A stretch of 64,000 nt of DNA from Apteryx mantelli (taxonomy: Eukaryota > Chordata > Aves > Apterygiformes > Apterygidae): the NCBI RefSeq assembly GCF_036417845.1, contig NC_089994.1, forward strand, positions 19,052,001-19,116,000, read 5' to 3'. Positions 1 through 16,320 of the stretch are shown here, piece by piece. Within the stretch, counting starts at the first letter, position 1. The number at the start of each line of letters is the position of its first letter. Made by a program: the position numbers and the translations under genes. Under the pieces are notes generated by a model. It was not told the DNA's origin and searched no databases. It saw only the letters and a list, made by a program, of their open reading frames with translations.

Positions 1-25
1 GATGCAACAGAGGACAGACTTCTAC

Positions 26-3610
<3,585 letters not shown>

Positions 3611-4063
3611 CGACGGACTCGGGGCCGGGCGCGGCCCCCGCCAGCGCGCTGCGCTCTGCTCGGCTCCGCCGCCCGCAGGACGCCCGGCGGCACGGGGGGG
3701 GGGGGGCTGAGCGGCCCCGCCGCCGCCCCCAGCCCGGTCCGGCCCGGCCCGGCCTGACCCGCCTGACGGCCGCTTCCGGGCTGCGGGCCCGCCACTCCCG
3801 TCGCAGCAGCACGTGACCACCTTCGCTCTACGGCGGCCGGGCGGGGACAGGCAGCGGCGGGCTCAGCTCGGAGGCACGTGACCTAGCCGTCACTGCGGCG
3901 GCGGGCGGGGAGACGCAGCCGCGGTGGCGCGCGCGGTTCAGGACCACGTGACTGCGCTGGCTCTACGGGGGCCGGGCGGGGACACGCAGCCGCGGTGGCG
4001 GGCGCTGTTCAGGAGCACGTGACCGCGCGGTCGCTACGGGGGCCGGGCGGGGACAGGCGGCGG
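3611..4063. promoter_or_regulatory. Bidirectional CpG-island promoter of HPS4 and SRRD
   Basis: The two divergent start codons are only 453 bp apart, within a dense CpG island. No TATA box is visible. The SRRD-side half is a tandem repeat with four CACGTGAC boxes (3810-3817, 3875-3882, 3945-3952, 4016-4023). The SRRD ATG is embedded in ATGGCGGC, a YY1-like sequence. A G run at 3694-3706 may be mis-sized in the assembly. Confidence 0.8.
3810..4063. repeat. Four-unit ~70-bp tandem repeat, each unit starting with CACGTGAC
   Basis: Units begin at 3810, 3875, 3945 and 4016 (spacings 65, 70 and 71 bp). Each unit has CACGTGAC, then a GCTCTACGG- or GTCGCTACGG-like segment (diverged in the second unit), then GGCCGGGCGGGGACA or a close variant; units 2 and 3 also share GCAGCCGCGGTGGCG. 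The fourth unit runs into the SRRD start codon, so repeat sequence supplies the SRRD 5' leader. The box is the core of an E-box/CLEAR-type site bound by TFEB/MITF, USF or MYC-MAX family factors; which factor binds is not shown by sequence. Confidence 0.85.
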
Positions 4064-5968
4064 ATGGCGGCGGCGACGGAGGGCGGGTGGCGCGCGGCGG
4101 GCCGGCGGCGGGCCCGGGCGGCGGCGGCGGGCGGCAGCTCGGTGCTGCGGCGGCTGCGGGAGGCGCGGTGAGTGCCGCCCCCCCTCCCGACCCCCTCTGT
4201 GCGCGGTCCCCGCTCACGGCTGCGCTTTGCCCCCTCAGGGACGATCTGCTGGGCTCCGGCTTCTGGGCGGCGAGCGCCGGTGAGCGAGCGAGCGAGCGGG
4301 CGGGCGGGCGAGGGCGGAGGGGGGGCGCCGGGCCGCGCCGCCGCCCTGACGCCTCTCTCCGTGCCCGCAGGAGCCATGCGGGGCGCGCTGGGCCGCGGCG
4401 ACGAGCGGGCGGCGGGCGGCGCGGCGCGGCCCTCGCGGTGCGTCTGCTACGGCCTGGGGCGGTTCTGCTGCTGCCCCGCCGCCCGCCACCAGCTCGCCTT
4501 CCTGCTGCTGCTGCTGGAGGAGCTCGCGGTAAGACCCCGGCCCAGCCCCCCCCGGGCCCCGCCCGCCGGGCCCGGCCCCCCCCCCCCCCCCGACCCACGG
4601 CTCTGCCCTGCAGGTGCCGCGCAGCCAGTGCTTCGTCTTCGACCCCGCGTTCTCCGAGCAGGAGCTGGCCGTGCTGGGCGAGCTGGGCCTGCGTGTCCTC
4701 CCCGACAACGAGGTGAGCGGGGCCCCCCGCCGCATCTCTGCTCTCACCCCCCCGACCGCTCGGGGCGGGTCAGCATGGCCCTTCTTCCGCAACAGCACTG
4801 AAGGGCTCTGGACCAGGCGACCCAAAGCACCGCTGTGGGTTCGCAGGGCCCCGGCTCTATGCCAGGGTGCTGGAGAGCTCCTGCGGTTCTGAGGGCTGAG
4901 CACGCTGAAGTGACGTTAGCTCTGCTTACACCGTCGGCATTTAGAGAAGGGGAGAAACTAACTGTGAGTAACAACAACTGTTGTTTATATGCAGGAGGGG
5001 AAACACTGTGTTCATGAGTCTGCCACTCTCTTTTATATGATCCACTGTGGAAAAGCTCTGTATAACAATCTCTTGTGGAGTAACTGGTCCATAGGAGCAC
5101 TGTCCAAAATGGTCATCATCGGAAACAGCTTTAAAGGAATTGAGGAAAGGTACGTACCTGGCCCCCAGAATGGAAGCTTTCTGGTGCTTTCTGCTCCTTG
5201 GCTCACTGCAGCAATAGCCCTCTCTGTACTTGCTTTCTTTTATGGCTCCTGACAATGATTTTCATGCAGTACTCAACTCGCTGTGAAGTTTGTAGTCATC
5301 AACACTCTCTTTTCTACCCTGCACTTCTGTTTAGAAAGGGAGGTGTCTCAAATTCTTAAGAATATCAAGCATGCCTAATGCTAGTTTACCTTGTTTTTTT
5401 TTCCTGGTAGGCTGTTGTCAAGAATCCTGGAGAGAGATTATTCTTACATAGCAAAGGTAAGAAGCACTAGCTTTGTAAATACTAATGCTTTGCATTGACA
5501 AAGTACCTATTAATGAGAAAAAAATTGCAAGAATTATAATAAAAAAGCTTTTAAAACCTCATTTCTTGGCTGCTCTAGTATAGAGATGAATCTCTCTAAA
5601 ATCATCTTATTATCTACAAAACCCTCTGCAAACAGGGTTTTTTGGTTAGCTTAATACCATTCTCCTCTTCTCTGTATCTTAACATATCTTTCCAGAAAAG
5701 TTCTTCTGCATCATACACAACTGTTCTCTTCAACTACTCTTAGGTCTTAAAAGGGACAGAGGAAATTGCATTTCCAACTCACCCTCGGTATATGGATACA
5801 TTTAATGACACCTCCATCCACTGGTTTCCCTTGCAAAAACTCAAGGAACTCTCCAGCGAGGTTTGGGAGTTCCTGGAAGAGCCTACTTACCAGGAATGTG
5901 ACGACTTGGAGATCATCAGAAAGGAAGACAAAGTTAACCTGTGCAGTCCTACTGCAGTGGAGTCTTAA
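4064..5968 (+). CDS. SRRD: SRRD, SRR1-like domain protein
   Basis: SRRD is the animal relative of plant SRR1 and has been linked in mammals to haem-dependent growth and clock gene expression; its biochemical activity is not established. Seven coding exons join in phase: 4064-4167, 4239-4279, 4371-4528, 4614-4712, 4995-5149, 5411-5456 and 5744-5968, giving 275 residues plus TAA. Conserved landmarks are CVCYGLGRF and [12 protein letters not shown] (exon 3), [11 protein letters not shown] (exon 4), [11 protein letters not shown] and [15 protein letters not shown] (exon 5), and the C-terminal [14 protein letters not shown] with DDLEIIR (exon 7). The human protein is longer (about 340 residues) because of an Arg/Ala-rich N-terminus; here exons 1 and 2 encode a short Ala/Arg-rich leader. 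The start is the first in-frame ATG and has a good context. The gene is head-to-head with HPS4 and convergent with TFIP11. Confidence 0.95.
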
Positions 5969-6175
5969 CTGTGCTCTGCAACTGGTGCCTTATTTTGTAG
6001 GGCAGCTTCGCCCTTCCCTCAGCAACTATGTGCAGTTGAGGTTAAGCTCAAGGATTGGCAATGTCATCATCATCTGCCAAACTTAACTTAAAACTGGCAG
6101 CACCTGAAAACTGACCTTTATGGGACAGGTTTGTCTCTAAAAGTGATTATTTAATAAATGCAAAAGCTATGCTGT
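5969..6175 (+). other. SRRD: SRRD 3'UTR with polyadenylation signal
   Basis: A consensus AATAAA lies at 6153-6158, about 185 bp after the stop. No earlier signal is seen, so cleavage is expected near 6170-6180. Confidence 0.75.
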
Positions 6176-6699
6176 GGCTTATGCTCACTTAACTACAGCT
6201 AGCTAATTTAACTTAAAAAAAAAAGTTTTAAACCACTCATGCTGCTTAATGATCACTCTTCTGCACCATTCAAAGTCTTTGTACTTCTCATAATTTGAAG
6301 TATCCAAAAGGGCGTATTATTTGTGAAGGACTTATAGTTCAAGGTGTTAATATCCAGTTCCAAATATAGGCTTAAAACACCTCAGCTGAGGACTGGACAG
6401 GACTTCAGCTGTCTAGTGCTGCTAAAAACAGCTCTTCAGCCACATTCTTCTGTGAAGAATTGGGTCTTTCCCTTCTAGAACATGAGGGAAGGAAGAAAGG
6501 GGGGAAAAAAACCAAACTTAGTTACCATTCCTCACTACTGAGTTTCCCATGGTACATGTTCTGTGAATATACTGAAAAATCACCTCCCTTCTAGCGCTGT
6601 GTTTTGACAGGGCAAAGAGGGGCTCCTGGACCTGACAAGGGCCTGAGGTTGAGAACAGGCACCAGCTTTAATGAGCCAGCAGCACACCGTGGCCAGCTG

Positions 6700-6890
6700 A
6701 GCGAGGAACATTATCAGGATAAGAATATTCACTGGCAGCAGTTAGAGGCTGTGAAATCTTCATCACTGGAAACTTCTGAGACTTAGCTTGACAAAGCCCT
6801 TGCTGATCTGGGGTTGGTAATAGCCCTGCTTTGAGCAGAGAACGACCTCCAGAGGTCCCTTCTAACCCTCACTTGCCTGATGATGTGAAA
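6700..6890 (+). mobile_element. Old CR1 LINE 3' fragment
   Basis: The stretch containing AGCCCTGCTTTGAGCAGAG, ACGACCTCCAGAGGTCCCTT and CTAACCCTCACTTGCCTG follows the end of CR1 open reading frame 2 and its 3'UTR. The terminal octamer repeats are degraded, so this is an old copy. The left edge is uncertain and could reach about 6,600. It lies in the SRRD-TFIP11 spacer; the rest of that spacer (6,180-6,690 and 6,895-7,060) shows nothing recognisable. Confidence 0.75.
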
Positions 6891-7065
6891 GGACAGCTGA
6901 TGGCTCTGTATCAGAGGTGGCAATTACACTAGCGTCAGAACTGCTCGTTTCTCCTTAGCACCAACTTCCACATGTAATTTTACCTGTTGACACCATCTGA
7001 ACAGCTCTAAGAAAAAAATCCTGGCATACAGCTGAAGTTTCGTCTATTTACAAATTTGTAACTTC

Positions 7066-7071
7066 TTTATT
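7066..7071 (-). terminator. TFIP11: TFIP11 polyadenylation signal
   Basis: AATAAA on the minus strand (TTTATT on plus), 64 bp beyond the TFIP11 stop codon. This gives a very short 3'UTR, with TFIP11 and SRRD ending about 0.9 kb apart, tail to tail. Confidence 0.75.
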
Positions 7072-7134
7072 CTAAGACAGTTACATTAAAATACTAGCAA
7101 GATAATCTTGCTAAAACAGTTCAAAGCAGGGGCC

Positions 7135-10100
7135 TTATTTAGCCATGTCAATGAGACTCTGGAGAGAGGTTGGCACCCAAGTCTTTTCTCCCTGTACAAA
7201 TACAACGCCTCTGTCAATGTAAATCACAATCCGTCCAAACGTATACAACTGTTTTCCTTCGTGCCGTTTTCCAATCACAGGCATGAAAACAATATTGTGT
7301 TCCTCTGCTTTTGTTTGAATTAGGTCCTTAAAGTTCATTGGCACGGAGCTGGCAGCCATGCCTATGCCTCGCTGGGCCATGTTCTCAGCCTCTCGCCGCT
7401 CCTGCATGGCTTCATACTGAAAGTCCTTCCTTCGCTCTGTGTGCGTAAGGTAGGCGATGTTCTCCCGAGCACCCGGCTGCATGTAGCCACCTGTTTGGGA
7501 GTGAGATGAAACATGTGAAAACAAGGTCCCAGTCCACTCTTAGTACAAGGTATATAAGTAAGCTCCAATCCAGGGCACAGGAAGTATCAAATCCTGTAAA
7601 GCAGATTCATAAAGTTTTGAATCCTCCTTTTCAGACATTCTTGTTTCTTAAGTTTTACAGTGTTAATGCTAGTATGATGTAGACTAGGTAGGTCAGTCAG
7701 TGAACTGCAAAAACGACAGGATTTGATACAATCCCAATTTGTATCTGAGCACGCACAGCAGAGGAGGATGCTGCACTGCTACTGACAAAGGGAGAATTTG
7801 AACAACAGGTTTTGTCTTTAAAGAATGTTTTTTGTTCTTTCTGACCTGTGGTCTCCACATGCCACCTCGAACAGTGAAACAGTTACGAACAGTGACTGCT
7901 ACAAAAATCAAGCAGCATCATATTGCAGGAAGAGGCAATTCATCGTACTTTCACTATCAGTTTTAGTTCACTTTGTGGCTGCCCTGAGTAATACCATGCC
8001 GGAAGTTTTGCAACAGATAAATTTCTCTTTGTGCAATGCTTGCCTGCGATTGTATCATTTTACTACAGAAATAAATATAACACTTTAAAATAAAGGATTG
8101 CTTGAAGTCTATGTTTCTGATTTAGATTCTCCATCACACTATACAACAAATTCCTAGAGGAACATGAAAGTAGTTCACTCATTGAGGGCAAGACAAATTT
8201 TAGATGCTTCTCCTCCCCTCAGGCATTTCCTCCCCTTTTTATACAGTTAATTCCCAGCAAATTCCTAATGATCTTTTATGTCACAGGGAGAGGCCTGTGG
8301 AAGCGGGGGCATTGCTCTGAAGCTAAGGAGAGGAACCAGTATCTCACCCAAAAGGAAAAAAACACCAATGAATTATAGCTTCAGAACCTAACATTTTTAA
8401 ATGATGATCTCTGATGGTCTCTCAGTAACTGACATAAAATATACTATATTCACACTACACTGAAAGAGTCAGTTGCTTAATGGCAGAGGCAACCAATCAC
8501 CAAAAATCTGTTTCTGCTTCAGTGAAGTGCAGACAATTAAGTAACACCTTACAGCTGTTACTTATGGACAGAACAAGGTAAAAAGCATTTAGAGTTTTAC
8601 TGCTCATTGGAGCTGCTGAAATGCTAATTAGCAAGGTCATAAACCTATATACAGACTTGCAGGAACCAAATGTTGCTTTATCGGGAGAAGTGGAGCCATC
8701 ACAATAAGCCACCTACCAACACTAGAAGAGACAGCGCGGTTCATGATATCAAGAGCTTCATTAAATTTGTCTTTGATCGATGGATGTGCCAACACTTGGT
8801 CTGAGAACATGGATTTCCAACCCAAGTACCACTTCGTGATCTCTTCATAATTGGGGCTGTTACTAAGCCAAGAGCACAGCACCTGCAAAGCAGTATGACA
8901 GATCAAATTCAATAGGACAGAGAAATGGGAGAATTTATGGGAGAAAGTCCTTATTATCACTTAGTATGGCTATTAATGAGCTTTCATTATGGAGAAAAGG
9001 ACTGTGACAGTCTTAGGAAGCAGTCAATAATCTGATGGGTATGAAGCTATGAGGGGCAATCACTCCATTTTACAGAAAAATTCCAGTACTGGGGCAACAA
9101 TTACTAGGCAGAAGTCACTAAAAGACTTCACTGTGAATCAAGCCTATCAAAAGTTACTCAGCCTTGATTATTTCTCACCTGCAGCCACTTAGGGAAGAAG
9201 TGTTTCTCCAGCAGTCCAACAAGACTGGAGACAGAAATCATTCCCTCCCAGTCAATTACCCAGTAGAACGCATCCATGTGCTGCTGGTGAGGGTTTATGA
9301 TGAGCTCATTCAAACACATCCCTGGGAAATGAGGAAGGAAAGTTAGAACAGAACTTGACTCACTGTTTTCTCAGTGCTTTGACCTATTTAACTAGCAACA
9401 TACATGATTTGAGGAACAGTTGTATTGAATATTACCCAAAAAGACCTTCAAGATCTTTAAACTGTTTGGCTGCCTCCAAAACAATATGTAATTGCTGGAA
9501 ATGGAAACAATGTGCTGCCAGAGTTGAGAAACTTAAAACATAAAATTCTTATTTTAGACTGAAGAGCCTTTCAGCTGGCTTGCATTGCTGAACAATAAGT
9601 TACAAGATCTCATGGTGAAAGCATTAGCATAGACCAAAAGAATATAGGAATTACAGAAAGACATTTTATAGCACAGTACTACCTGACAGCTGTCAGATAT
9701 TATTGTACTCGGCTGATTCCTCTGTTCTCAACTGAGTTGGAGAAACAAGACAAAAGCCACTAAGAATAACCAGAGCGCTTCCCCTTTTCTAAAGTGTCTA
9801 TCTGTCCAAAAAAATGCATGACAACAGTAACACAGACGATGTAAACTTGCTCTAAACTAATTAATAATATCCCTTTTGAAACAACACTGGCAACTTTGTC
9901 AATATATATCTTTTTCCAGGTGTAAGGAGGAAGCTGGCAACCAGCTGATTCAAGAAATTGGCTTGTCTCACCTAGTTTAGGCACAATGTTTTTGACCATG
10001 AAAGCCTCCCACGACCCTGGTGTAAATACATCTTTCCAGGGCTGAAGGATAAGTTTGGCCGAGGAGTCACTGGGATGCCATTTCTGCAGTGCATTCGCCA

Positions 10101-13100
10101 ATTTATTTCGGATGGGAGAATACAGTGGTTCTAATCGCGCCTGCATCAGGGGAAGCCAGGGGTGAATCCAAGAGTGGATTGGGACTGTGTCTGTCAAAGG
10201 ATTCCAGCTTTCAACCTTGAGGCAAAACAGAAAAGATAAAAGTAAGTCTATTCTTTAATCAGTAACCTCTGCCAGATGCAAAAAGCAGCATAATGCAACC
10301 CCCTAATTGCCAAATACATTGTCAGAGGCAACGCACCAGAAGTTTGGAAGTTTTAGTTGACTAAGTTGAAATACTGGCTCAGAGCACAGCTTCATTCTAA
10401 AGCAGCTCCCTCATCTTACCTCTTTCTGTAGCTTGGGGAAGATGAGCTGATCCAGAATGTTATCCAGTATCCATACAGGAACAACGTGCACCCAGCTATC
10501 CAAGAAGTCCACCATTGACCCACAATTCCTAGGTTGCCACTGTGTTACTATGTTTCTTACATACGGCATCCAGATTTCCCACATCAGTCTAGGGAAAAAG
10601 CAAAGTTAAGCTTAAAACTATAGCTTCACGCCTAAATAAACCAAATGAGTAATAGCTACTTAAAAGCTGCTTTCTTTTATATAGCTGACAGCTGGATTTT
10701 AATTGACACAGAGAGAATTGTTTAGAAAGCACACATCCATCTATTTTTCTCTGTCTCTAAGGAAGCAGCATTTGAAGATGCTGCACAAAGTACAGTTCAT
10801 GTTATTTACCTGTGAAAAGCATCTGTTGATAAATCCTGCCCACTGTGTGATAACAGCTGATCATTTTCCAAAAGACTCTTCCACTTGGCTATAATCTCTG
10901 TGCCATACGTACAGTCCTGGAAATGATATAAGGCATGGGCGGTCTTTATCCTTTTTCATTAATTTCAGCTGGTATCTAGAAAGAGCAGGCTGATGGTATG
11001 CTTAACGAGAGAGAGCTTTCTCACCCAACTCTTCTGTCACTCAAAGGCAAGCCAGGCACTTGTAGCCGTTACCAGTAATCCCACAGGAGGAAAACCCCAC
11101 TTTATGGATTTAAAATACCCCAAAGGGAGAAAGATTATAATCTTCTTTTCTTTTTTTTTTCCAGGTGTACAGAGAGAACCCAGACTCCTTCACCTATCAC
11201 AGGCTAAATGGCATAAAGAATAGACAGCACAGATACGACCACTTCAAAGACAGACCTTTCAGCTTTTGCCAAAAAAGGAGTAGAGACTTAGCTTTCATAT
11301 ACTTTGTCTTCCCAACAGCTGCCCTCATAAAAGGGCTTGATTTTAATCTTACAAGCTTCTAAATGGTTCATCATTTTACAGAACACTTCAGCATTACCAA
11401 ATACCTGGATAGTGGTGGAGATCAACCTTTTGGACACATTTAATTCACTCTACCACGAACACTGGGAGTTTTCTCTGGAGCTTTCCTCTCCCCTGCCATT
11501 TAATCAACACTTTGATCAGAATGTGGGGCAAGAAGTGGAGGGAGTCAAAACAGTAAAGGCAACTTAGTCATCAAATAAAAACTGTGAAGAAGTCAAACTA
11601 ATACGCACCTTGAGGGGATCCCAGTTCTTGAAGTAATCTTTCATGAGGGGATAAACTATTGCTACTGCCAAATCCACCCTATCAGACATTCGGTACTCTT
11701 CATAGTACTTGTCTTGAAGTGTCTCAAAAATCTTTGCACACTCATCCAAGGTCAGGGGGTTTTCACAACTGGGCTGCATCCGTCTCTCGCACTCTTCCAC
11801 CATCTCCAGGACTTTGCTGAGATTGCTAATTGCTGTCTCCTCATGAGAGAGGACTTCAGACATCTTCTGTATCTCATGGGTCAGGTTGACAACCATGTCT
11901 CTCTCATACTGCAGTTGCCGGTCATTCTGGATGATCTCCTGCTCTGTGATGTCAATGAGAAGTTGTAAGTTGTGCTCCAGCTCAGGCAAGGCAAATCCCT
12001 GGGGCTTCGAGTCTTTGCCCAGTGGCTGCTGAGGACTGTCATCTGGAATATTGTGCTTGTGGCTAATTTGACTGTAGCTGTAATAAACCTTTTGTTCACG
12101 GCCCGTCATATCTATAACCTTCCAACAAACAAGAACAAGCATGTCTTAAAAAAAAGAAAATCTTATTTCATGCTTAAATTGAAAATTTGGATTTCTGAGA
12201 TTTCCAAGCACCTTAATTACTCCAACAGGCTACTAATACAATCAGGTATTCTGAATCGTCTAAAAAGGCCTCCTCTCCACATGAAGATTTAGAATGAATG
12301 AAGAACACTACATGGAATCAGAGCTGGAAATAAGTGCAGAGAAAAGGCCTCTTTTTGACCTCCGAGTTTGGAGAGAAATGTCCTCTTTCTCTAATGCCAA
12401 TTTTACCATTTCACTGAGTATTTCTACACAGAGTGATGATGCAAATAATATACAATTCATTATGGCACAAAGTCTTAGCTTATTTTATATGTTTTTAAAG
12501 ACATGTAATTTCAGGTGAATAATTAAGTGCATCAAGGCCAAATCTAGTTACTGTCCCTTTTAAGTGGAGGATGGTTCAGAGTATGTGCTCAGATGCACAA
12601 TCATAATATGTACAGCTGGGCTTTCAGAAGTGGACACACTTTTGATTTATGACAAATGTGAGACAATTAAACTTAACTCATAATGAAAGACATCTAAGCT
12701 AATCTGCATTTTCCTGAGGGCAAAAGGTTGCCTGTGAACAAGTGCCACGTCCCAGGTGATGCAGTAGTGTGTTAAATGACTTGGTGATAAGTCTGAGGCC
12801 TTTGATTTTCATGAGGCTGTGGACAGCTCATTCTTATAACTGTCTTCTATTAAGATTAACAATGGCTAGAAAGCACTCACAGTACTAACGCAGACAAGTC
12901 ATTTCCCAGAGATGCCATCGCTTAGGTTATCAGCCTTACCTTGACTTGAGACAGCTCCTTCTGAGGTGCTGAGAGCTGTTTGCTGATCCTACCCTTGGCT
13001 TTCAATTCTTCTACTGTCTTATAGTTGTATTTGGGCTTTTTCTTGCCTCCATTAGGATCCTTCCTCCACTGACTGAGCTCTTTTTGAAATTCCTAAATAA

Positions 13101-15681
13101 AAACAAGCAGAAGTTGCAGGTTGCTCCTCTGTCATTAACAAAATTTCTCTCTCTTTTTCTTCAGAAAAAATAACCAGCAGATTAATGAAGAATGCCGTAC
13201 AGCAAAATAATAGGAATAGTAAAGCTGAGTGACAAACTGGCTCAGCAGCTGTGGTCCACTCAAACATGCTAATCACGATGCCAGCAATACTCTTCTGTTT
13301 TTTTTTTTTTTAATAGAAGGAAAAAGATCCAAATGTTTCTACCATTTTAGCCAGACAAAGAGGATTTATTTTGGGTGCTTCTAGCAAGACTACTGGAATA
13401 AAGTGAGCCAGAATTTATGAAAAGAACATTATGTTGACAAGAAAAATACATCTACATGAAACAGTGTTGTCTTTAGTTTCTTACCTAAAACTGGCCTGAA
13501 CAGTTTTCTCTGACATAAAAGCTGATACCAGACCTGAATTTCATAAAATACAACACAACAATGACAAGAGAGATACCAGGAATCACACACACACCTCTTC
13601 GGCTTCCTCTTCTGAGTCAACAACGGGGAAGTCTTGCAAAGACTGATTGGTTCTTTCAGAGCCATATGCCCCCACAGCTCCTTTGCCTTTTCTTTGTTTG
13701 GCCTCAATTGGATTGATAATACCTGAAAAGGACAGTAGGTAGACCAGAAAGGATTACAGTTTAGTTGCAGAGAAAGAACTGAAAGTGCTTTTCTTACAGT
13801 AACCTGAGTTATCAAATTAGCAAGAACCATCTGGCCTGGCATTCTGCCTCTTAGGCCATAGTATTTATGATGACTATACTGATTTCTTAGTGGCTATAAA
13901 ATTACTTAATTTAGGCAGACAGCGACAAAATGCAGAGTACTATTCACATATGTATTTCACTGCTTTTTCATTCTACCACATAAAATAACATCTCCTTTGA
14001 TTCTGAGCTGACTACTCTTAGAATTTTATCTCCTTTCTTTCTTCTTCTCATGCAAAATAATGAAAACACAGAACTGACCTATGGTAAGTTAAATGTAATT
14101 GAATCTTATCATAAGGATTCACATCATTTGCAAGAAATGTCAGAAAATGAGAATGAGGTTTTAAGCCACCTTGAGATTACAGTTCCTTAAAGAATCCAAT
14201 CTCTTGTCTGAATTCTGAGTTAACAAAACACAAACAAACATGCAATCACAGTACCTTGAGCATTCTTCCCAAGACCTCTTCCGGGGACATAACCCATCTT
14301 CTGGAGAAGCTTCTGTCCAATTCCCTTAGTGTGTCTCTCCCAGCTTCCAAAATCCATGAAAGATTTGGTCCCCCCTACAAAGCCTTTCTGACTGGGCTTG
14401 AAATTACCACCCTGTTTAAACAACAACAAACTTTTTAAGGCAATATAATAACTAAGCTTTGTATATGCCAACTCAAAACAGAGGCATCCTCCTGAAAAGG
14501 TTCAGCTGTCACCACACTGTACTGCTGTTTCTCTAGCTCATGACAAGAGAGCAGCACTGTTGTGTCCATTTAAGCAGCCTGTCACTTAAGAACTTTCCAT
14601 GTAAGCTGCCAGTTATTAGGCTCTATCACTGACTATAGCTGCAACTGCTACTGATCCCTTCTGTGTTTGATGGCTAAAAATAAGATTTGGTTTTTAATCT
14701 GTAACATGCTCACACTAATCATATTGCTCTGTGGGAATAAATCAATCTTTGGGATTTTAAGAATTGAAAAAAAGGAAATAAAACACGAGCCTTCTTTTAT
14801 TTTTATCCTCAATTAATCAAAATGAATAAGATTAGAATAGAAGGTCTCACAAAGGAGCAATATTCCCAAGGACACAAAAGACTATAAGTATAGCTATAAA
14901 AATATAGAAAACATTTCCTTTAACTACAGGCACTATCAGTTCTCTGGTTTACAATTACTTCTCCCTTTCTTGAGTGCTCTATTATTGGTTCAAGAACTTT
15001 GATGTTATTATGCCTTAAGTTTCATAAATGCATGACCCAGAATTAAAAAATTTCTGGATAACTCACAGTTTTTAACTTCTTTGGCACAAACTCTTTAGGG
15101 ATTTCTTCCTGCTTAACAGGCTTTTCATCTTCATCAGAGTCTTCTTCCGACATATCCTCAGCTGCTGACTTTTTCAGCCCAGCACTGATGAAGTTCACAG
15201 GCGCTGAGTAGTCCCTAGAACTATATGTATATTAAAGAAAAGGCTTCTGTAAGTGGTCACGGCATGAATTCTGTCCCGGTGAACCCGTGCATGTCCCTAC
15301 ACAACCCCTGAAATAGTTCTGCTTATATCCCGCTCTAAAAGTAAAGCTTAAAAACTGCTGGCTAACTGCGGGTATGAGGTTACTGCTTTTTTTCTGTCCG
15401 GAAATAGCCGCGCTTGCCCCCCGGGCAGCGGGAGACGGCCTGCGCGCCCAGCCCGGCCGCCCCGAGCCCCGGCGCGGCGCGCACCGCTTGCCGCCGAAGC
15501 TGGGCCGCTCCTCGTCCGAGTCGCGCTCGGCCCACACGCCGTAGGTGGCCTCCTCCTTGCTCTGCCGGTGCCGCTGCCGGTGCGGGTTGAACTCGTTCTG
15601 CAGGTCCCACTCCGACACCTCGAAGCTCTCCATCTCCACGCCGTCCTCCCCATCCGTTCCGTACAGGTGCGACATCGACAT
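7135..15681 (-). CDS. TFIP11: TFIP11, tuftelin-interacting protein 11 (spliceosome disassembly factor)
   Basis: TFIP11 (yeast Ntr1) activates the helicase DHX15 to release the intron lariat and dismantle the spliceosome in the nucleus. Twelve coding exons join in phase: 15681-15485, 15214-15067, 14411-14255, 13722-13595, 13092-12940, 12118-11609, 10916-10810, 10588-10420, 10215-9972, 9321-9179, 8882-8717 and 7490-7135, giving 825 residues (human 837). The N-terminal TIP domain begins MSMSHLYG and contains [10 protein letters not shown]-like sequence and [10 protein letters not shown]. An acidic stretch follows ([11 protein letters not shown]), then a G-patch at about 143-189 ([19 protein letters not shown]). 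The long GCFC-type domain includes [34 protein letters not shown] and [15 protein letters not shown]. The C-terminus is [19 protein letters not shown]...SLIDMAK. The exon ending at 13595 uses a GTGTGTGTG donor; all others are standard. The start matches the human N-terminus. Confidence 0.97.
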
Positions 15682-16320
15682 GGCGCCGCCGGGGCCCGCA
15701 CGGCCCCGCACCGGGCCCCGGGCCCGCTCCGCTCTGCCGCCGGACACCCCCGCGGGCCGCTCCGGCCCCGCTGCGCGCAGCCCTGCCGCCGGAAACCCCT
15801 CCGGCCCCGCTGCGCGCGGCCCTGCCGCCGGAAACCCCCCCCCTCCGCTCCCGCCCCCGCCCCGGCCCGGCGGCTCCGGTCCCCACCGCTGCCAAACGGG
15901 CCCAACGACACAGAGCGCCACCCGGAAACGAACCCTCCCCTTCCGGGTCACGCGTCCCGCCCCCCCCAGCTGGAGCCACGCCCACTACCATAGAGACGCT
16001 CGCGCCAGGGCGGGACCAAGCCGGCGTCCCGCCCGGCAGCCGCCCCTCTATGGTCTGGCGGACCGACTGACCGTGTCCAGCCCGCTCCGCCCGGGGGCTG
16101 CCGCAGGCCGCGGCCGGCTTCCCCCCCCCCCCCCCCCCCCCCCACACACAAAAAAAAAAAGGGACCCCGGCACGGAGGCCCGGCCGGGGCAGGGGCCTCG
16201 CCACCGGCATCCCCAAACCCGGCCGTGCCCTCCCCCCCCCCCCGCCTCAGAGACCCAGGGGAGCAGCAAGGGGGAGGGGGGCAGGCCAGGCCCAGCCAGA
16301 GGCAACTGCCATTTGCCCTC
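15682..16320 (-). promoter_or_regulatory. TFIP11: TFIP11 CpG-island promoter
   Basis: A dense CpG island lies immediately upstream of the TFIP11 ATG. It has ETS-type CCGGAA cores, including CTTCCGGG at 15940-15947, and no TATA box. It contains an exact-length 39-bp duplication (15761-15799 and 15800-15838), each copy with CCGCCGGAAACCCC. A 23-base C run at 16121-16143 followed by CA and A runs may be a sequencing weak point. Confidence 0.7.

Noticed and set aside
8395-8450. Possible C/D-box snoRNA in a TFIP11 intron (ATGATGATCT ... ACTGACA)
   Set aside because: C-like and D-like boxes are only about 30 nt apart and lack a terminal stem; too short for a C/D snoRNA.
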